37,814 nucleotides of DNA from Flammeovirgaceae bacterium UBA4465 (GCA_905182655.1 CAJJCN010000058.1:1-37814); one strand, 5' to 3'; shown: positions 17,726 to 25,734, numbered from the stretch's first letter. A program made the numbers and translations. The notes: a model not told the origin generated them from the sequence alone.

Positions 17726-18185
17726 AAAGAGTAGATTTTCTGATAATGTCTCTATTCGCAATAAGAAAGCATCCTTTAACTATATCTTAATTGAAAAATT
17801 AGAGGTGGGTATTGTATTACAAGGAAGTGAAATAAAATCTATAAGAGAGGGTAAAGTTTCACTGCAAGAAGCACATTGTATCGTCATTCGTGGAGAAGTT
17901 TTCGTAAGATCTATGAATATTGCTATCTACAAGGAAAGTTCGATTTATAACCATGAGCCTACCCGAGAAAGAAAATTATTGCTGAGTAAAAAAGAAATTG
18001 AACGATTTAGAGCCAAATCAGAAGAAAAAGGATTGACCATCATCCCCACAAAATTATATGTCATTAAAAGAGGAATAGCCAAAATGGAAATAGCCCTGGC
18101 GCAAGGAAAAAAGATCCATGATAAAAGGGAAAGCATGAAGAAAAAAGATCACGATCGAGAGTTAAAACAAATTAAGTTTATTTGA
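17715..18185 (+). CDS. smpB: SsrA-binding protein SmpB
   Basis: Binds tmRNA and brings it to stalled ribosomes for trans-translation. Family signatures are LQGSEIKSIREGKVSLQEAH, the RERKLLLSKKEI region and LAQGKKIHDKRESMKKKDHDR, whose basic C-terminal tail enters the mRNA channel. I chose the ATG at 17715, which overlaps the end of tsaD by 11 bp; a TTG two codons upstream is also in frame. Length is 156 residues, normal for the family. No tmRNA gene is recognised in this window. Its TGA overlaps the ATG of the HNH gene (TGATG), indicating translational coupling. Confidence 0.95.
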   Translation: MKNKKSRFSDNVSIRNKKASFNYILIEKLEVGIVLQGSEIKSIREGKVSLQEAHCIVIRGEVFVRSMNIAIYKESSIYNHEPTRERKLLLSKKEIERFRAKSEEKGLTIIPTKLYVIKRGIAKMEIALAQGKKIHDKRESMKKKDHDRELKQIKFI

Positions 18186-18691
18186 TGATGGGGGTACTGG
18201 TATTAAATCAAGACTTCACTCCATTGGCCCTCTGTCATGTAAACCGTGCCTTTCTTTTAATTTTTAATGCGAAAGCCGAACTGATCAGCGAATCAAAAAA
18301 TCTCGTCTTAAGAAGTATCAGTCAAAGCTATCCTTATCCCTCTGTAATTAAACTCAATAGGTACGTCAACTTACCTTATAGGAGTGTTATTTTGAACCGT
18401 CATAATATTTTTAAAAGAGATCAAAATAAATGTCAATACTGTGAAAAAACCCAAGATTTAACACTGGACCATCTCATTCCAAGATCAAGGGGTGGTAAGT
18501 CTGTTTGGACAAATCTGGTAACTGCATGTCTTTCTTGTAACGCAAAAAAAGGAGACAAGCTCATCAGTGAGACCGATTTAATACTCCATAAAAAACCAAT
18601 AAAGCCTTCCTTTATTATGTTTTTAAAGAATCTAAATCATCAAAAGCAAAACGAATGGGGGCCTTTTTTAGAACCAAAATCACATAATTAG
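18185..18691 (+). CDS. HNH endonuclease family protein
   Basis: A 168-residue single-domain protein with a zinc-supported HNH fold: CQYCEKTQDLTLDHLIPRS holds the first CxxC and the catalytic LDHL histidine, and ACLSCNAKKG holds the second CxxC. The N-terminal half (VLVLNQDFTPLALCHVNRA) is typical of a widely conserved bacterial HNH group often linked to housekeeping genes. Its role is not established, and nothing here suggests a homing element or phage. The ATG overlaps the smpB stop by one base, so it is the last gene of tsaD-smpB-HNH. A hairpin with T tracts follows at 18696-18729. Confidence 0.88.
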   Translation: MMGVLVLNQDFTPLALCHVNRAFLLIFNAKAELISESKNLVLRSISQSYPYPSVIKLNRYVNLPYRSVILNRHNIFKRDQNKCQYCEKTQDLTLDHLIPRSRGGKSVWTNLVTACLSCNAKKGDKLISETDLILHKKPIKPSFIMFLKNLNHQKQNEWGPFLEPKSHN

Positions 18692-18695
18692 GCAT

Positions 18696-18729
18696 AAAAA
18701 AAGGCACATATGATTATGTACCTTTTTTT
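18696..18729. terminator. Bidirectional intrinsic terminator
   Basis: An inverted repeat pairs AAAAAAAGGCACATA with TATGTACCTTTTTTT around a TGAT loop, with one C-A mismatch. It has A and T runs on both flanks, so it can act on either strand. It sits between the convergent HNH and exbD genes. Confidence 0.75.
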
Positions 18730-18745
18730 ATGAAAGCATTTAAAC

Positions 18746-19210
18746 TTATTTCTCAGCCACTCTTTTTATCGTACTATAAAGTATTTTGAGTGCATTTGCC
18801 TTTCTTAATTCTTGCTGAACGTCTGATATGATTCCCATTTTAACATCCACATCTACTTTCATAGACATAGTTATCTGATCTCGCTCAACTTCGTCAAGCT
18901 TATCTTTCTCAGTGTTCACAAAACCAATGATGTCCTCCTCTGTAATGAACACGTCATTAATTTGAATTTTTGGCTCTGAACCGTAAAGACTGACATTTTT
19001 GGGTTCCCCAACATAAATATAGCTTACCAACGACTTTCTTTCTATTTTAGTCAACTGGGTGGCACGCGGGATTTTCTGGTTGACCATAATATCTGTCTCT
19101 CTCATGACAGTGGTCACCATAAAAAAGAACAATAACATAAAAATAATATCAGGCAACGCAGCTGTTGGAATATCCTCAGAGGTCTTTGAGTTTTTCTTAA
19201 ATTTTGGCAT
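18746..19210 (-). CDS. exbD: Biopolymer transport protein ExbD/TolR family (second copy)
   Basis: Proton-motive-force coupling subunit with one transmembrane helix and a periplasmic domain. The membrane segment LPDIIFMLLFFFMVTTVM (about 19-36) holds Asp21, the expected proton-relay residue. At 154 residues it is normal in length. It follows the other exbD gene with 13 bp between them and is the last gene of the exbB cluster, before the bidirectional terminator. Two non-identical ExbD proteins suggest a heteromeric or specialised stator. No tonB gene is in the window. Confidence 0.92.
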   Translation of the reverse strand: MPKFKKNSKTSEDIPTAALPDIIFMLLFFFMVTTVMRETDIMVNQKIPRATQLTKIERKSLVSYIYVGEPKNVSLYGSEPKIQINDVFITEEDIIGFVNTEKDKLDEVERDQITMSMKVDVDVKMGIISDVQQELRKANALKILYSTIKRVAEK

Positions 19211-19223
19211 AACTTATTTAATT

Positions 19224-19859
19224 TTAATCTGGTTCAGCAATGGATATGGCTCTTGGAATACCACTACGGCCACGATTGTACATCTCCTTCTGCATACTAT
19301 TACTTCTATCAAGGCTCAACCACTCATCAGTCGTAATCCCGACGCGAGAGGAATACACTTCATTATAAGCAGCATTCATCGCATCTAAAATACCCACATA
19401 AAGATCATAACTGGTACCCCTAGCCGATTTAAAAGAAACAATGGACTTAAGACTTGTAGGATCATCCGAAGACTCTGGATTCCTCCCGTTGGCATTGACG
19501 AATGCCTTCATTTTTGCGGGGAGACTGTTATAAATTTCAATCCCATCAGGGGTAGGCTTTCCGAAATTCAAAATAAACTTCTTCACATCATCTTTTAAAT
19601 CGTCCATACTTCCTTCAAAAGGTTCACCTTCAACAAGCAATTGGTCCTTTGAATTGGCCAAAATAGTAAAAATATTCCGGTCCGGTATTTTTATATCTAG
19701 TTGCTCCTGCAAGGGATCTGGGGGGGGTGGCAACCTCAAGAGAATCCCTTTGTCATTGGCAATCGTTGTCGTCACCAAAAAGAAGATCAATAGTAGAAAA
19801 GCAATGTCTGCCATCGAACCCGAGCTAACCTCTGGAAGTTTTTTATTTCCTCTTGGCAT
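19224..19859 (-). CDS. exbD: Biopolymer transport protein ExbD/TolR family (first copy, extended)
   Basis: A second ExbD-type protein, here 211 residues. The membrane helix SMADIAFLLLIFFLVTTTIA (about 15-34) carries Asp18, the proton-path residue. The periplasmic part is longer than usual, with inserts such as LRLPPPPDP and a region around SSRVGITTDEWLSLD. The frame is open further upstream, but the MPRGNKKLPEVSSGS start at 19859 is typical for the family and clears the small membrane-protein gene by one base. It lies in the order exbB, small membrane protein, exbD, exbD on the minus strand. Confidence 0.92.
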   Translation of the reverse strand: MPRGNKKLPEVSSGSMADIAFLLLIFFLVTTTIANDKGILLRLPPPPDPLQEQLDIKIPDRNIFTILANSKDQLLVEGEPFEGSMDDLKDDVKKFILNFGKPTPDGIEIYNSLPAKMKAFVNANGRNPESSDDPTSLKSIVSFKSARGTSYDLYVGILDAMNAAYNEVYSSRVGITTDEWLSLDRSNSMQKEMYNRGRSGIPRAISIAEPD

Positions 19860-19860
19860 A

Positions 19861-20166
19861 TTAACTAAAAATTTTAGATACTTCAGTATAAATAATCCCA
19901 GCAATAGCAAGAAAAAAGAAGGCATAGGTAGTAATGATACCCGCACCCACAAACTTAGAGGTGGCTTCATCCACACCAACAGAACTTCCGTCGGCTAAGA
20001 GATAGCCAAAAAGAAATACCACCATCATGATACCAATACCGATACCCGACTTTAATAATGTTTTGGGATCTCCAAATGACTGGTAAAGCGGTATGAGAGT
20101 AGCGGCCAAGGTACAAAGTCCTATTAAGATGTAGCTACCTATTAATCCAATATCTATAAAATCCAT
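19861..20166 (-). CDS. Small three-helix membrane protein between exbB and exbD
   Basis: A 101-residue protein with about three hydrophobic helices (roughly 8-27, 40-60 and 73-95) and no signal peptide. Its glycine-rich helix GIGIGIMMVVFLFGYLL and its place between exbB (20 bp upstream) and exbD (1 bp downstream) suggest a partner of the ExbB-ExbD motor. I recognise no named family; the link is by context only. Confidence 0.7.
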   Translation of the reverse strand: MDFIDIGLIGSYILIGLCTLAATLIPLYQSFGDPKTLLKSGIGIGIMMVVFLFGYLLADGSSVGVDEATSKFVGAGIITTYAFFFLAIAGIIYTEVSKIFS

Positions 20167-20186
20167 ATTTTTTTTAATTTTTCAGT

Positions 20187-21023
20187 TTACTTACCTTCAT
20201 TATGTCTTACCAACATATCGACCAAAGTAATCGAAGCATCTTCCATGCTGTTGACTAAAGAATCAACCTTTGAAACTAAATAATTATAAAATAATTGTAG
20301 TATAACTGCCACTATCAAACCTCCAACAGTCGTTAATAGCGCTACTTTAATACCTCCTGCAACTAACGACGGCGATACATCTCCTGCTGCTGCAATTGCG
20401 TCGAACGCATCAATCATTCCTATCACTGTTCCCATAAATCCTAACATGGGAGCTAAGGAGATAAATAAAGAAATCCAAACCATTCCTTTTTCGAGTTTGC
20501 CCATTTCGACAGATCCATAGGCAATTATTGATTTTTCAACCATTTCGACACCTTCAGACATTCTCATTAAACCTTGAACAAAAATGGAAGCTACCGGCCC
20601 ATTGGTATTTCTACAAACTTCTTTGGCCGCTTCTACCCCACCTGATTTCAACGCTTCATCTACCTTAGTTAGCAACTTTGATACGTTTGTAGTAGCTAAA
20701 TTCAAATGAATGATTCGTTCAATTGATATGGCCAAGCCTAAGATCAAACATATCAACACAATGCCCATGAATTCTGGACCCCCATCAATAAATTGTTGTT
20801 TGATGACCTGATGAAAGCTTGCCTCTTCCTCTATGACTTCCTCTTCCATTACCGCAACCTCTTCAACCATTTCTTCTTCCATCACAGAATCAGTGGATGC
20901 CATGGATAAGGTATCCTCGGATATTACCATCTCGCTCGTGTCCATCTCGTCTTGAGCGTAAGCAGTCATCGATGCAGTGGCTAGTACGCCAGCTAAAATA
21001 AAATAACTTAAAAATTTTTTCAT
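20187..21023 (-). CDS. exbB: MotA/TolQ/ExbB proton channel protein with signal peptide and acidic linker
   Basis: Proton-conducting motor subunit that energises outer-membrane processes with ExbD. The C-terminal MotA/TolQ/ExbB domain is clear: SIERIIHLNLA, PMLGFMGTVIGMIDAFDAI and GGIKVALLTTVGGLIVAVIL. It starts with a signal peptide (MKKFLSYFILAGVLATASMT), then a strongly acidic stretch rich in Glu, Met and Val before the first channel helix. This extension is longer than in E. coli ExbB. I chose the ATG at 21023 because it begins the signal peptide; an in-frame ATG lies six codons upstream. tRNA-Ser lies 58 bp upstream on the same strand. Confidence 0.93.
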   Translation of the reverse strand: MKKFLSYFILAGVLATASMTAYAQDEMDTSEMVISEDTLSMASTDSVMEEEMVEEVAVMEEEVIEEEASFHQVIKQQFIDGGPEFMGIVLICLILGLAISIERIIHLNLATTNVSKLLTKVDEALKSGGVEAAKEVCRNTNGPVASIFVQGLMRMSEGVEMVEKSIIAYGSVEMGKLEKGMVWISLFISLAPMLGFMGTVIGMIDAFDAIAAAGDVSPSLVAGGIKVALLTTVGGLIVAVILQLFYNYLVSKVDSLVNSMEDASITLVDMLVRHNEGK

Positions 21024-21081
21024 AATCAATTGAATAGTCACGGTTAAAATTAATTTTTTTTCTTTTTTTAAATATTTAGTG

Positions 21082-21168
21082 CGGAGAGGAAGGGATTCGA
21101 ACCCCCGATACCCGTAAGGATATACACGCTTTCCAAGCGTGCGCCTTCAGCCACTCGGCCACCTCTCC
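21082..21168 (-). tRNA. tRNA-Ser (anticodon GGA)
   Basis: An 87-nt class II tRNA. The acceptor stem GGAGAGG pairs with CCTCTCC; the anticodon loop reads CTTGGAAAG with anticodon GGA; a long variable arm and a GGTTCGAATCC T-arm are visible. CCA is not encoded. It lies between ansA and exbB on the same strand. Confidence 0.96.
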
Positions 21169-21235
21169 TTTTGAATACCACTTCTTCTTACATACTAAAT
21201 ATGACAACAAATAAATCAAGAAAAAACACCTTATC

Positions 21236-21243
21236 CAAATTTA
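21236..21243 (-). promoter_or_regulatory. Candidate -7 element (TAAATTTG) upstream of tRNA-Ser
   Basis: An exact TAnnTTTG match on the minus strand, about 70 bp before the tRNA, with a TTG 23 bp further upstream (slightly long spacing). It lies just after the ansA open reading frame begins on the map, inside the gap 21169-21265. It could serve the tRNA and the exb genes. Confidence 0.4.
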
Positions 21244-21265
21244 GATTTATTTATCTATCCTTTCA

Positions 21266-22330
21266 TCAATCCATTTCACCATTCATAGGATTTATAAGCA
21301 AATTCTTGATGATTTCTGGAGATTTCTTGCTCCCCAGCAACAACATTAACTTGGTAATGGCAGATTCGGTAGTAATATTTCCTCCACTAATAATCCCAAT
21401 TTCTGATAATTTTCTGCTGGTTTCGTATCTTCCATGAATTACTTCGCCCCCACTACATTGACTCACATTCAAAATAATAATTTCGTCTTCGACCGCCTTT
21501 TTTAAGCATTCAATAAACCAGGGTTCGTTCGGTATATTTCCAGATCCAAAAGTTTCCATGACCAGTCCTTTGAGATTTTTACTACCTAAAATACTTTCAA
21601 GCACTGCTTCATTGAGTCCTGGAAATATCTTTAAAAGGGCAACATTGTCATCTAAATCTTGATGCAAACGAAGGGGAACTAAGCCATTGGGCGCTGCCAA
21701 AACAGCCTCATTATAATTTATATCAATTCCTGATTCCGCGAGTAGTGGATAATTTTGAGACTCAAAAGCAGCAAAAGTGCTACTTTTTACTTTTTGGGAC
21801 CTATTACCCCGAAACAACCCGAAATTAAAATAAATACAAACTTCTTTAATTAGGGGCGTTCCATTTCGCTGATCCGCAGCAATTTCAATCGCAGTAATTA
21901 AATTTTCACGGGCATCTGATCTCAAATTCCCAATAGGTATTTGAGCTCCCGTAAAAATAACGGGCTTTGCCAATCCTTCGAGCATAAAGCTTAAGGCGGA
22001 GGCTGAATAAGCCATCGTATCGGTTCCATGGAGAATAACAAATCCATCGTATTGATCATAATTCTCGTAAATAATGTACCCAAGAGCTTGCCAGTCACGG
22101 ATACTAACATTGGAAGAATCAATAGGTTTTGGAAAAGAGATCACCGTCAATCCTACTTCAATCTTAGACAATTCAGGGATGCGCTCCATTACTTTAATGA
22201 AGTTAAAGGGTACCAAACTTCCAGATTCATCATGAACCATTCCTATGGTACCTCCTGTGTAAATAATAAGTATGGAACGCTGTCCGGATAAATTATGGCT
22301 GGTTCGGATTTTAACGATTTTATAATTCAT
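21266..22330 (-). CDS. ansA: Type I L-asparaginase
   Basis: Hydrolyses L-asparagine to aspartate and ammonia. Catalytic elements are the first Thr in YTGGTIGM (about 24-31) and the second in LHGTDTMAYSASALSFML (about 99-116). No signal peptide is seen, so this is a cytoplasmic type I enzyme, and 354 residues is normal. Its ATG overlaps the TatD stop by 4 nt (ATGA), so the two are translationally coupled in the minus-strand series. The first dozen residues (NYKIVKIRTSHNLSG) are an extra lead before the first strand, but the coupled ATG supports this start. Confidence 0.94.
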   Translation of the reverse strand: MNYKIVKIRTSHNLSGQRSILIIYTGGTIGMVHDESGSLVPFNFIKVMERIPELSKIEVGLTVISFPKPIDSSNVSIRDWQALGYIIYENYDQYDGFVILHGTDTMAYSASALSFMLEGLAKPVIFTGAQIPIGNLRSDARENLITAIEIAADQRNGTPLIKEVCIYFNFGLFRGNRSQKVKSSTFAAFESQNYPLLAESGIDINYNEAVLAAPNGLVPLRLHQDLDDNVALLKIFPGLNEAVLESILGSKNLKGLVMETFGSGNIPNEPWFIECLKKAVEDEIIILNVSQCSGGEVIHGRYETSRKLSEIGIISGGNITTESAITKLMLLLGSKKSPEIIKNLLINPMNGEMD

Positions 22331-23094
22331 TTCAATCGAAATAAGGTCTTAGCATGCTGACTGGTGATTTGAGAAATCTCGGAAATATTCATATCTAAGC
22401 ATAAAGATAACTCACGAACTATGTGCGTTAGGTAGGCAGGCTCATTTCTCTTTCCTCGAAAAGGTTTAGGCGCTAAATAAGGACTGTCTGTCTCCAAAAT
22501 AATATGATCGATCCCTATCTCAGCCATTAACTCATTTAAACCTCCATTTTTAAAAGTCAAAACCCCTCCAATACCCAAATAAAATCCTAAATTTTTAATT
22601 TCAGCTGCTTGGGCAAGCGAGCCAGAAAAACAATGAAAAACACCCTTGAGACCCTTAAGAACATAGGGTTTAATTAAATCTATGGTCTCCGCGATCGAAG
22701 CTCTACTATGAATGGCAATGGGCAGATCATAATCCAAAGCCCATTGACATTGTTGAAGGAATGCTTTTTGCTGTTCTGGCCAAAAAGTTTGGTCCCAGTA
22801 CAAATCAGTTCCTATTTCACCAATCGCTATGAACTTTCGCTTTTTTAACCAAAAAGATACCCTAGCTAATTCATCTTCATAATTGCTGGTGACCGAGCAA
22901 GGGTGTAATCCTATCATGGGTAAACAAAAATTAGGGTAAGCCGTTTCAAGCCCAAGCATAGGTTCAATACTTTGGCTGTCAATATTAGGCATGAGTATTT
23001 TTTCAATCCCTACTTCTTTGGCTCGAATAATAACTTGATCCACATCTTCATCAAAGTCTTTTGAATAGAGGTGCGCATGTGTTTCTATTAGCAT
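22327..23094 (-). CDS. TatD family metal-dependent DNase
   Basis: TIM-barrel metallohydrolase of the TatD family (DNase or D-aminoacyl-tRNA deacylase activity is known for members). Metal ligands are His6 and His8 (ETHAHLY), Glu in AIGEIGTDLYW, His in AIHSRAS, His in VFHCFSG and Asp in LETDSPYLAPKP. At 255 residues it is full length. It sits 3 bp downstream of the polysaccharide deacetylase and overlaps ansA by 4 nt, so the set is an operon. Confidence 0.94.
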   Translation of the reverse strand: MLIETHAHLYSKDFDEDVDQVIIRAKEVGIEKILMPNIDSQSIEPMLGLETAYPNFCLPMIGLHPCSVTSNYEDELARVSFWLKKRKFIAIGEIGTDLYWDQTFWPEQQKAFLQQCQWALDYDLPIAIHSRASIAETIDLIKPYVLKGLKGVFHCFSGSLAQAAEIKNLGFYLGIGGVLTFKNGGLNELMAEIGIDHIILETDSPYLAPKPFRGKRNEPAYLTHIVRELSLCLDMNISEISQITSQHAKTLFRLK

Positions 23095-23097
23095 GAT

Positions 23098-23742
23098 TCA
23101 ATCTATATTTAGTGTTTCAAATGTATACCCTCTCGCCGAAAAGAAGGCTAAAAATTTGGGTAATAAAATCTCAAGATTTTTATAACATTTAATACTATCA
23201 TGAAAAAGCACAATATCTCCCGCCTGAGTCTCGTATAATGAACGCAATGCTCTTGGAAAATCTAACTTGGGTTGAAAGTCTCCAGAAATCTTTTCACACA
23301 AAATGATTTTATAATCCTTTTTAAGACCTCTCATTTGAGCTTTGGTAAGCCTACCATAAGGGGGCCGAAATAATTTTATAGGAGATGCCGGCACCATCTT
23401 ATCAATGAACTGCTGGCATTTAAGTATATCCCTCAAATAAACCTGAGCGGGGGTCTTCCATCCATTGAGGTGCTTGTAAGTATGGTTACCAATAAAATGA
23501 CCTGAAGAAGCCATGCGCTTTAATAATTTTACATTTTTCTCAGCCATTTCCCCAACCACAAAAAAACTAGCTTTTGCCTTAAACTCATTTAAAACATCCA
23601 ACACATACGGCGTTGCCTTTACGTCGGGGCCATCATCAAAAGTCAAATAAATAATTTTATCATGATTGGGCAGTGACCAAGTAAGCCCGGGGGTTATGAA
23701 TTTCAACCACTTGGGTGGTTTTTCGAAAAAATGAACACTCAC
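23098..23742 (-). CDS. Polysaccharide deacetylase family protein (NodB homology)
   Basis: Carbohydrate esterase family 4 protein that removes N- or O-acetyl groups from polysaccharides. Motif 1 is TFDDGPD (catalytic Asp36, metal Asp37), motif 2 is GNHTYKH with His87 and His91, motif 3 is LFRPPYGR, and the late LFHDS supplies the last His. Length is 214 residues. The start codon is GTG (MSVHFFEKPPKW); no ATG precedes the conserved domain. No signal peptide is clear, so the location is uncertain. It lies 48 bp after the small unknown gene. Confidence 0.92.
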   Translation of the reverse strand: MSVHFFEKPPKWLKFITPGLTWSLPNHDKIIYLTFDDGPDVKATPYVLDVLNEFKAKASFFVVGEMAEKNVKLLKRMASSGHFIGNHTYKHLNGWKTPAQVYLRDILKCQQFIDKMVPASPIKLFRPPYGRLTKAQMRGLKKDYKIILCEKISGDFQPKLDFPRALRSLYETQAGDIVLFHDSIKCYKNLEILLPKFLAFFSARGYTFETLNID

Positions 23743-23790
23743 CTAAAACACTGTTTTTTCATCACTTTCTTCAACCTGTCATAACGGCCA

Positions 23791-24066
23791 TTACACATCA
23801 GAATTATGCGCAATTAATCCTTGTTTGCTCGCAAGAAATTGATATTCTGGGAACCTATCATCTACCAAAGCATGGTATTCAAGTTCATGATCAATGGCAT
23901 CATAAACCCTGACCCAACCCTTCTGATGTAGTTTGTGGAGCTCTGCTACCAGTAACCGTTCATTCAAATCGAGTTCAGCTATTAATTCATTAAAAGGAAT
24001 CACAAAATAGAGTGCATCTATTATTTCATATTGAGTATTTGTCATCCATTCATCGTTAACAGTCAT
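23791..24066 (-). CDS. Hypothetical protein, possible winged-helix-like fold
   Basis: A 91-residue, mostly helical, hydrophilic protein. The stretch ELIAELDLNERLLVAELHKLHQKGWVRVYD looks like a helix-turn-helix followed by a wing, as in small winged-helix proteins; this is an impression, not a proven domain. It could start at the internal ATG at 24045. It is the first gene of the minus-strand run into the deacetylase, TatD and asparaginase, and is divergent from ruvC (182-bp gap). Function unknown. Confidence 0.6.
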   Translation of the reverse strand: MTVNDEWMTNTQYEIIDALYFVIPFNELIAELDLNERLLVAELHKLHQKGWVRVYDAIDHELEYHALVDDRFPEYQFLASKQGLIAHNSDV

Positions 24067-24138
24067 CTCGAACTTAAAAGTAATCGCTTAATATCAGAAC
24101 CAAAAAATAAAATTCAAATCCAACCTAATATAAATATC

Positions 24139-24197
24139 AAATCCCCACACAAGAAAATAAGTAGCACCACAGAAACAAGTTCAATAAAATCCCCACA
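24139..24197. repeat. Pair of 11-bp direct repeats (AAATCCCCACA)
   Basis: AAATCCCCACA occurs at 24139-24149 and again at 24187-24197, 48 bp apart, in the divergent gap upstream of ruvC. C-runs are rare in this AT-rich gap, so the pair may be a binding site. It does not match the DnaA box well. Confidence 0.5.
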
Positions 24198-24248
24198 GGT
24201 ACTCGATAGGACTTTTTAATCTGTCAAGGATCCCCTTTATTTGTAGCC

Positions 24249-24815
24249 ATGGCGATTGAAAATAAAATAGCAGCAAGCAAAATTATTTTAGGATTAGATC
24301 CAGGGACCAGTATCATGGGGTATGGCGTTATCGTCATTCAAAAGCAGGAAATTAAATTATTGCAATTTGGTGTCATTCATCTCAAAAAGTATGTTGGACA
24401 TGAATTAAAATTAAAAAAAATATACGATCGGGTTAATCAAATTATCGAAGATTTCATGCCTGATGAAGTGGCTCTTGAAGCCCCTTTTTTCGGGAAAAAT
24501 GTACAATCAATGCTCAAATTAGGTAGAGCACAAGGGGTCGCGATGGCTGCTGCACTGGCGCACGGCATACCTATCAATGAATATGCCCCAAAAAAAGTAA
24601 AACAATCGGTAACGGGAAATGGTAATGCTTCTAAGGAACAAGTAGCGGCTATGATTCAAACCTTACTGAAATTTAAGAAAACAGATTATTTGTTAGATGC
24701 CACAGACGCATTAGCCGTTGCCCTTTGTCACCATTTTCAGGGCAATACTCATACGAAGAAGACCCAAGGTTGGGGTGCTTTTTTAAGTGATAATCCCAAA
24801 AGAATTAAATCCTAA
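24249..24815 (+). CDS. ruvC: Crossover junction endodeoxyribonuclease RuvC
   Basis: Resolves Holliday junctions together with RuvAB during recombination repair. The RNase H-like active site is complete: Asp17 (ILGLDPGTS), Glu77 (VALEAPFFGKN), and Asp150 and Asp153 (LLDATDALAVALCHH). At 188 residues it is full length. It stands alone on the plus strand, with ruvA and ruvB absent from the window, and its TAA overlaps the HIT stop codon on the other strand by 4 nt in total. Confidence 0.95.
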   Translation: MAIENKIAASKIILGLDPGTSIMGYGVIVIQKQEIKLLQFGVIHLKKYVGHELKLKKIYDRVNQIIEDFMPDEVALEAPFFGKNVQSMLKLGRAQGVAMAAALAHGIPINEYAPKKVKQSVTGNGNASKEQVAAMIQTLLKFKKTDYLLDATDALAVALCHHFQGNTHTKKTQGWGAFLSDNPKRIKS

Positions 24816-25204
24816 GATTGTGCGATTATTTTCTTTGAAATTACCTCTAATTCTTCATTGGAAGGTGACAATTTCATCCTACTGAAATTAATGTCTTCCA
24901 TCGAATTGAGTGGAATTAAATGTATGTGAGCATGGGGTACTTCTAAACCTATCACACTGATACCAATGCGCAAGCAAGGAATGGCCAATTTCAGTGACTT
25001 GGCTACTTTTTTCGCGAATATATGGAGGGCTCCTAATTCATCATCCTCTAAATCGTAAATATAGTCAACCTCTCTTTTAGGGATCACTAGTACATGACCC
25101 ATGACCAATGGACTGATGTCTAAGAAGGCTAAATGTTGATCATCTTCAGCTACGATGTGGGCGGGTATCTCATGCCTCGCAATTTGACAAAATACAGAAG
25201 GCAT
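24812..25204 (-). CDS. HIT family (histidine triad) protein
   Basis: Nucleotide hydrolase or transferase of the HIT superfamily. The triad HAHIHLIP has His91, His93 and His95. It is a compact 130-residue protein of the Hint/HinT type, cytoplasmic, and probably acts on nucleoside phosphoramidates. Its ATG begins one base after the greA stop (TGA T ATG), so greA-HIT is a coupled pair. Confidence 0.93.
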   Translation of the reverse strand: MPSVFCQIARHEIPAHIVAEDDQHLAFLDISPLVMGHVLVIPKREVDYIYDLEDDELGALHIFAKKVAKSLKLAIPCLRIGISVIGLEVPHAHIHLIPLNSMEDINFSRMKLSPSNEELEVISKKIIAQS

Positions 25205-25205
25205 A

Positions 25206-25679
25206 TCAGTCGTAGCTTATTTCTAAAATTTTAAATTTCATTTCTCCTGCAGGCACATTCATCACCGCCATATCACCCACTTTTTTTCCCAATAAACCTT
25301 TACCAATGGGCGATTTAACAGAAATTTTACCCGAAGCCAAATTAGCCTCTTCTTCTGCAACCAGTTGATATTTAACTTCTGCGTTGTTTTTCAGATTCTT
25401 AATTCTGACAAAACTCAAAACACCTACTTTGGAAGTGTCAACCGCACTAATATCCAATACACGTCCATCTCCTACGATGGCTTCCAATTGCTTGATCCTA
25501 TGCTCAAGATGACCTTGGGCATCTTTGGCAGCATCGTATTCGGCATTTTCACTCAAATCTCCTTTATCTCTAGCTTCTGCTATTTGCTTAGCCATATCGG
25601 CACGTCCTTTGGTCTGAAGATCTTTTAATTCATCTTTGATCTTCTGCAATCCGTCTTTTGAGAAATAATTAACTGACAT
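25206..25679 (-). CDS. greA: Transcription elongation factor GreA
   Basis: Rescues backtracked RNA polymerase by stimulating its transcript cleavage. The N-terminal coiled coil has the acidic tip in AEARDKGDLSENAEYDAAK (residues about 35-53), and the C-terminal domain ends with GKKVGDMAVMNVPAGEMKF. At 157 residues it is normal. Upstream there is an exact TATATTTG box (25762-25769) and, between it and the gene, a GC hairpin with a T tract (25712-25734). Confidence 0.96.
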   Translation of the reverse strand: MSVNYFSKDGLQKIKDELKDLQTKGRADMAKQIAEARDKGDLSENAEYDAAKDAQGHLEHRIKQLEAIVGDGRVLDISAVDTSKVGVLSFVRIKNLKNNAEVKYQLVAEEEANLASGKISVKSPIGKGLLGKKVGDMAVMNVPAGEMKFKILEISYD

Positions 25680-25711
25680 ATTTATAAAATGTTTTTAAGA
25701 AACACCCTAAA

Positions 25712-25734
25712 CAAAAAAGAACGGTCATGGACCG
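25712..25734 (-). terminator. Terminator-like hairpin in the greA leader
   Basis: On the minus strand CGGTC-CAT-GACCG (25722-25734), extendable by two G-U pairs, is followed by TTCTTTTTTG. It lies 43 bp before greA and about 55 bp after the hydroxyacid dehydrogenase stop. It could end the upstream operon, attenuate greA, or both. Confidence 0.55.

Noticed and set aside
18185..18691. HNH protein as a homing endonuclease, phage or restriction gene
   Set aside because: It is translationally coupled to smpB in a housekeeping operon and no intron, intein, phage or methylase gene is present.
24139..24197. AAATCCCCACA repeats as DnaA boxes or a replication origin
   Set aside because: They differ from TTATCCACA at three positions, and no dnaA, dnaN or AT-rich unwinding cluster is near.
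24031..24219. Plus-strand 62-codon open frame upstream of ruvC
   Set aside because: It overlaps the start of the minus-strand 91-aa gene, is low-complexity (Lys, Ser, Asn-rich) and looks like AT-rich noise.
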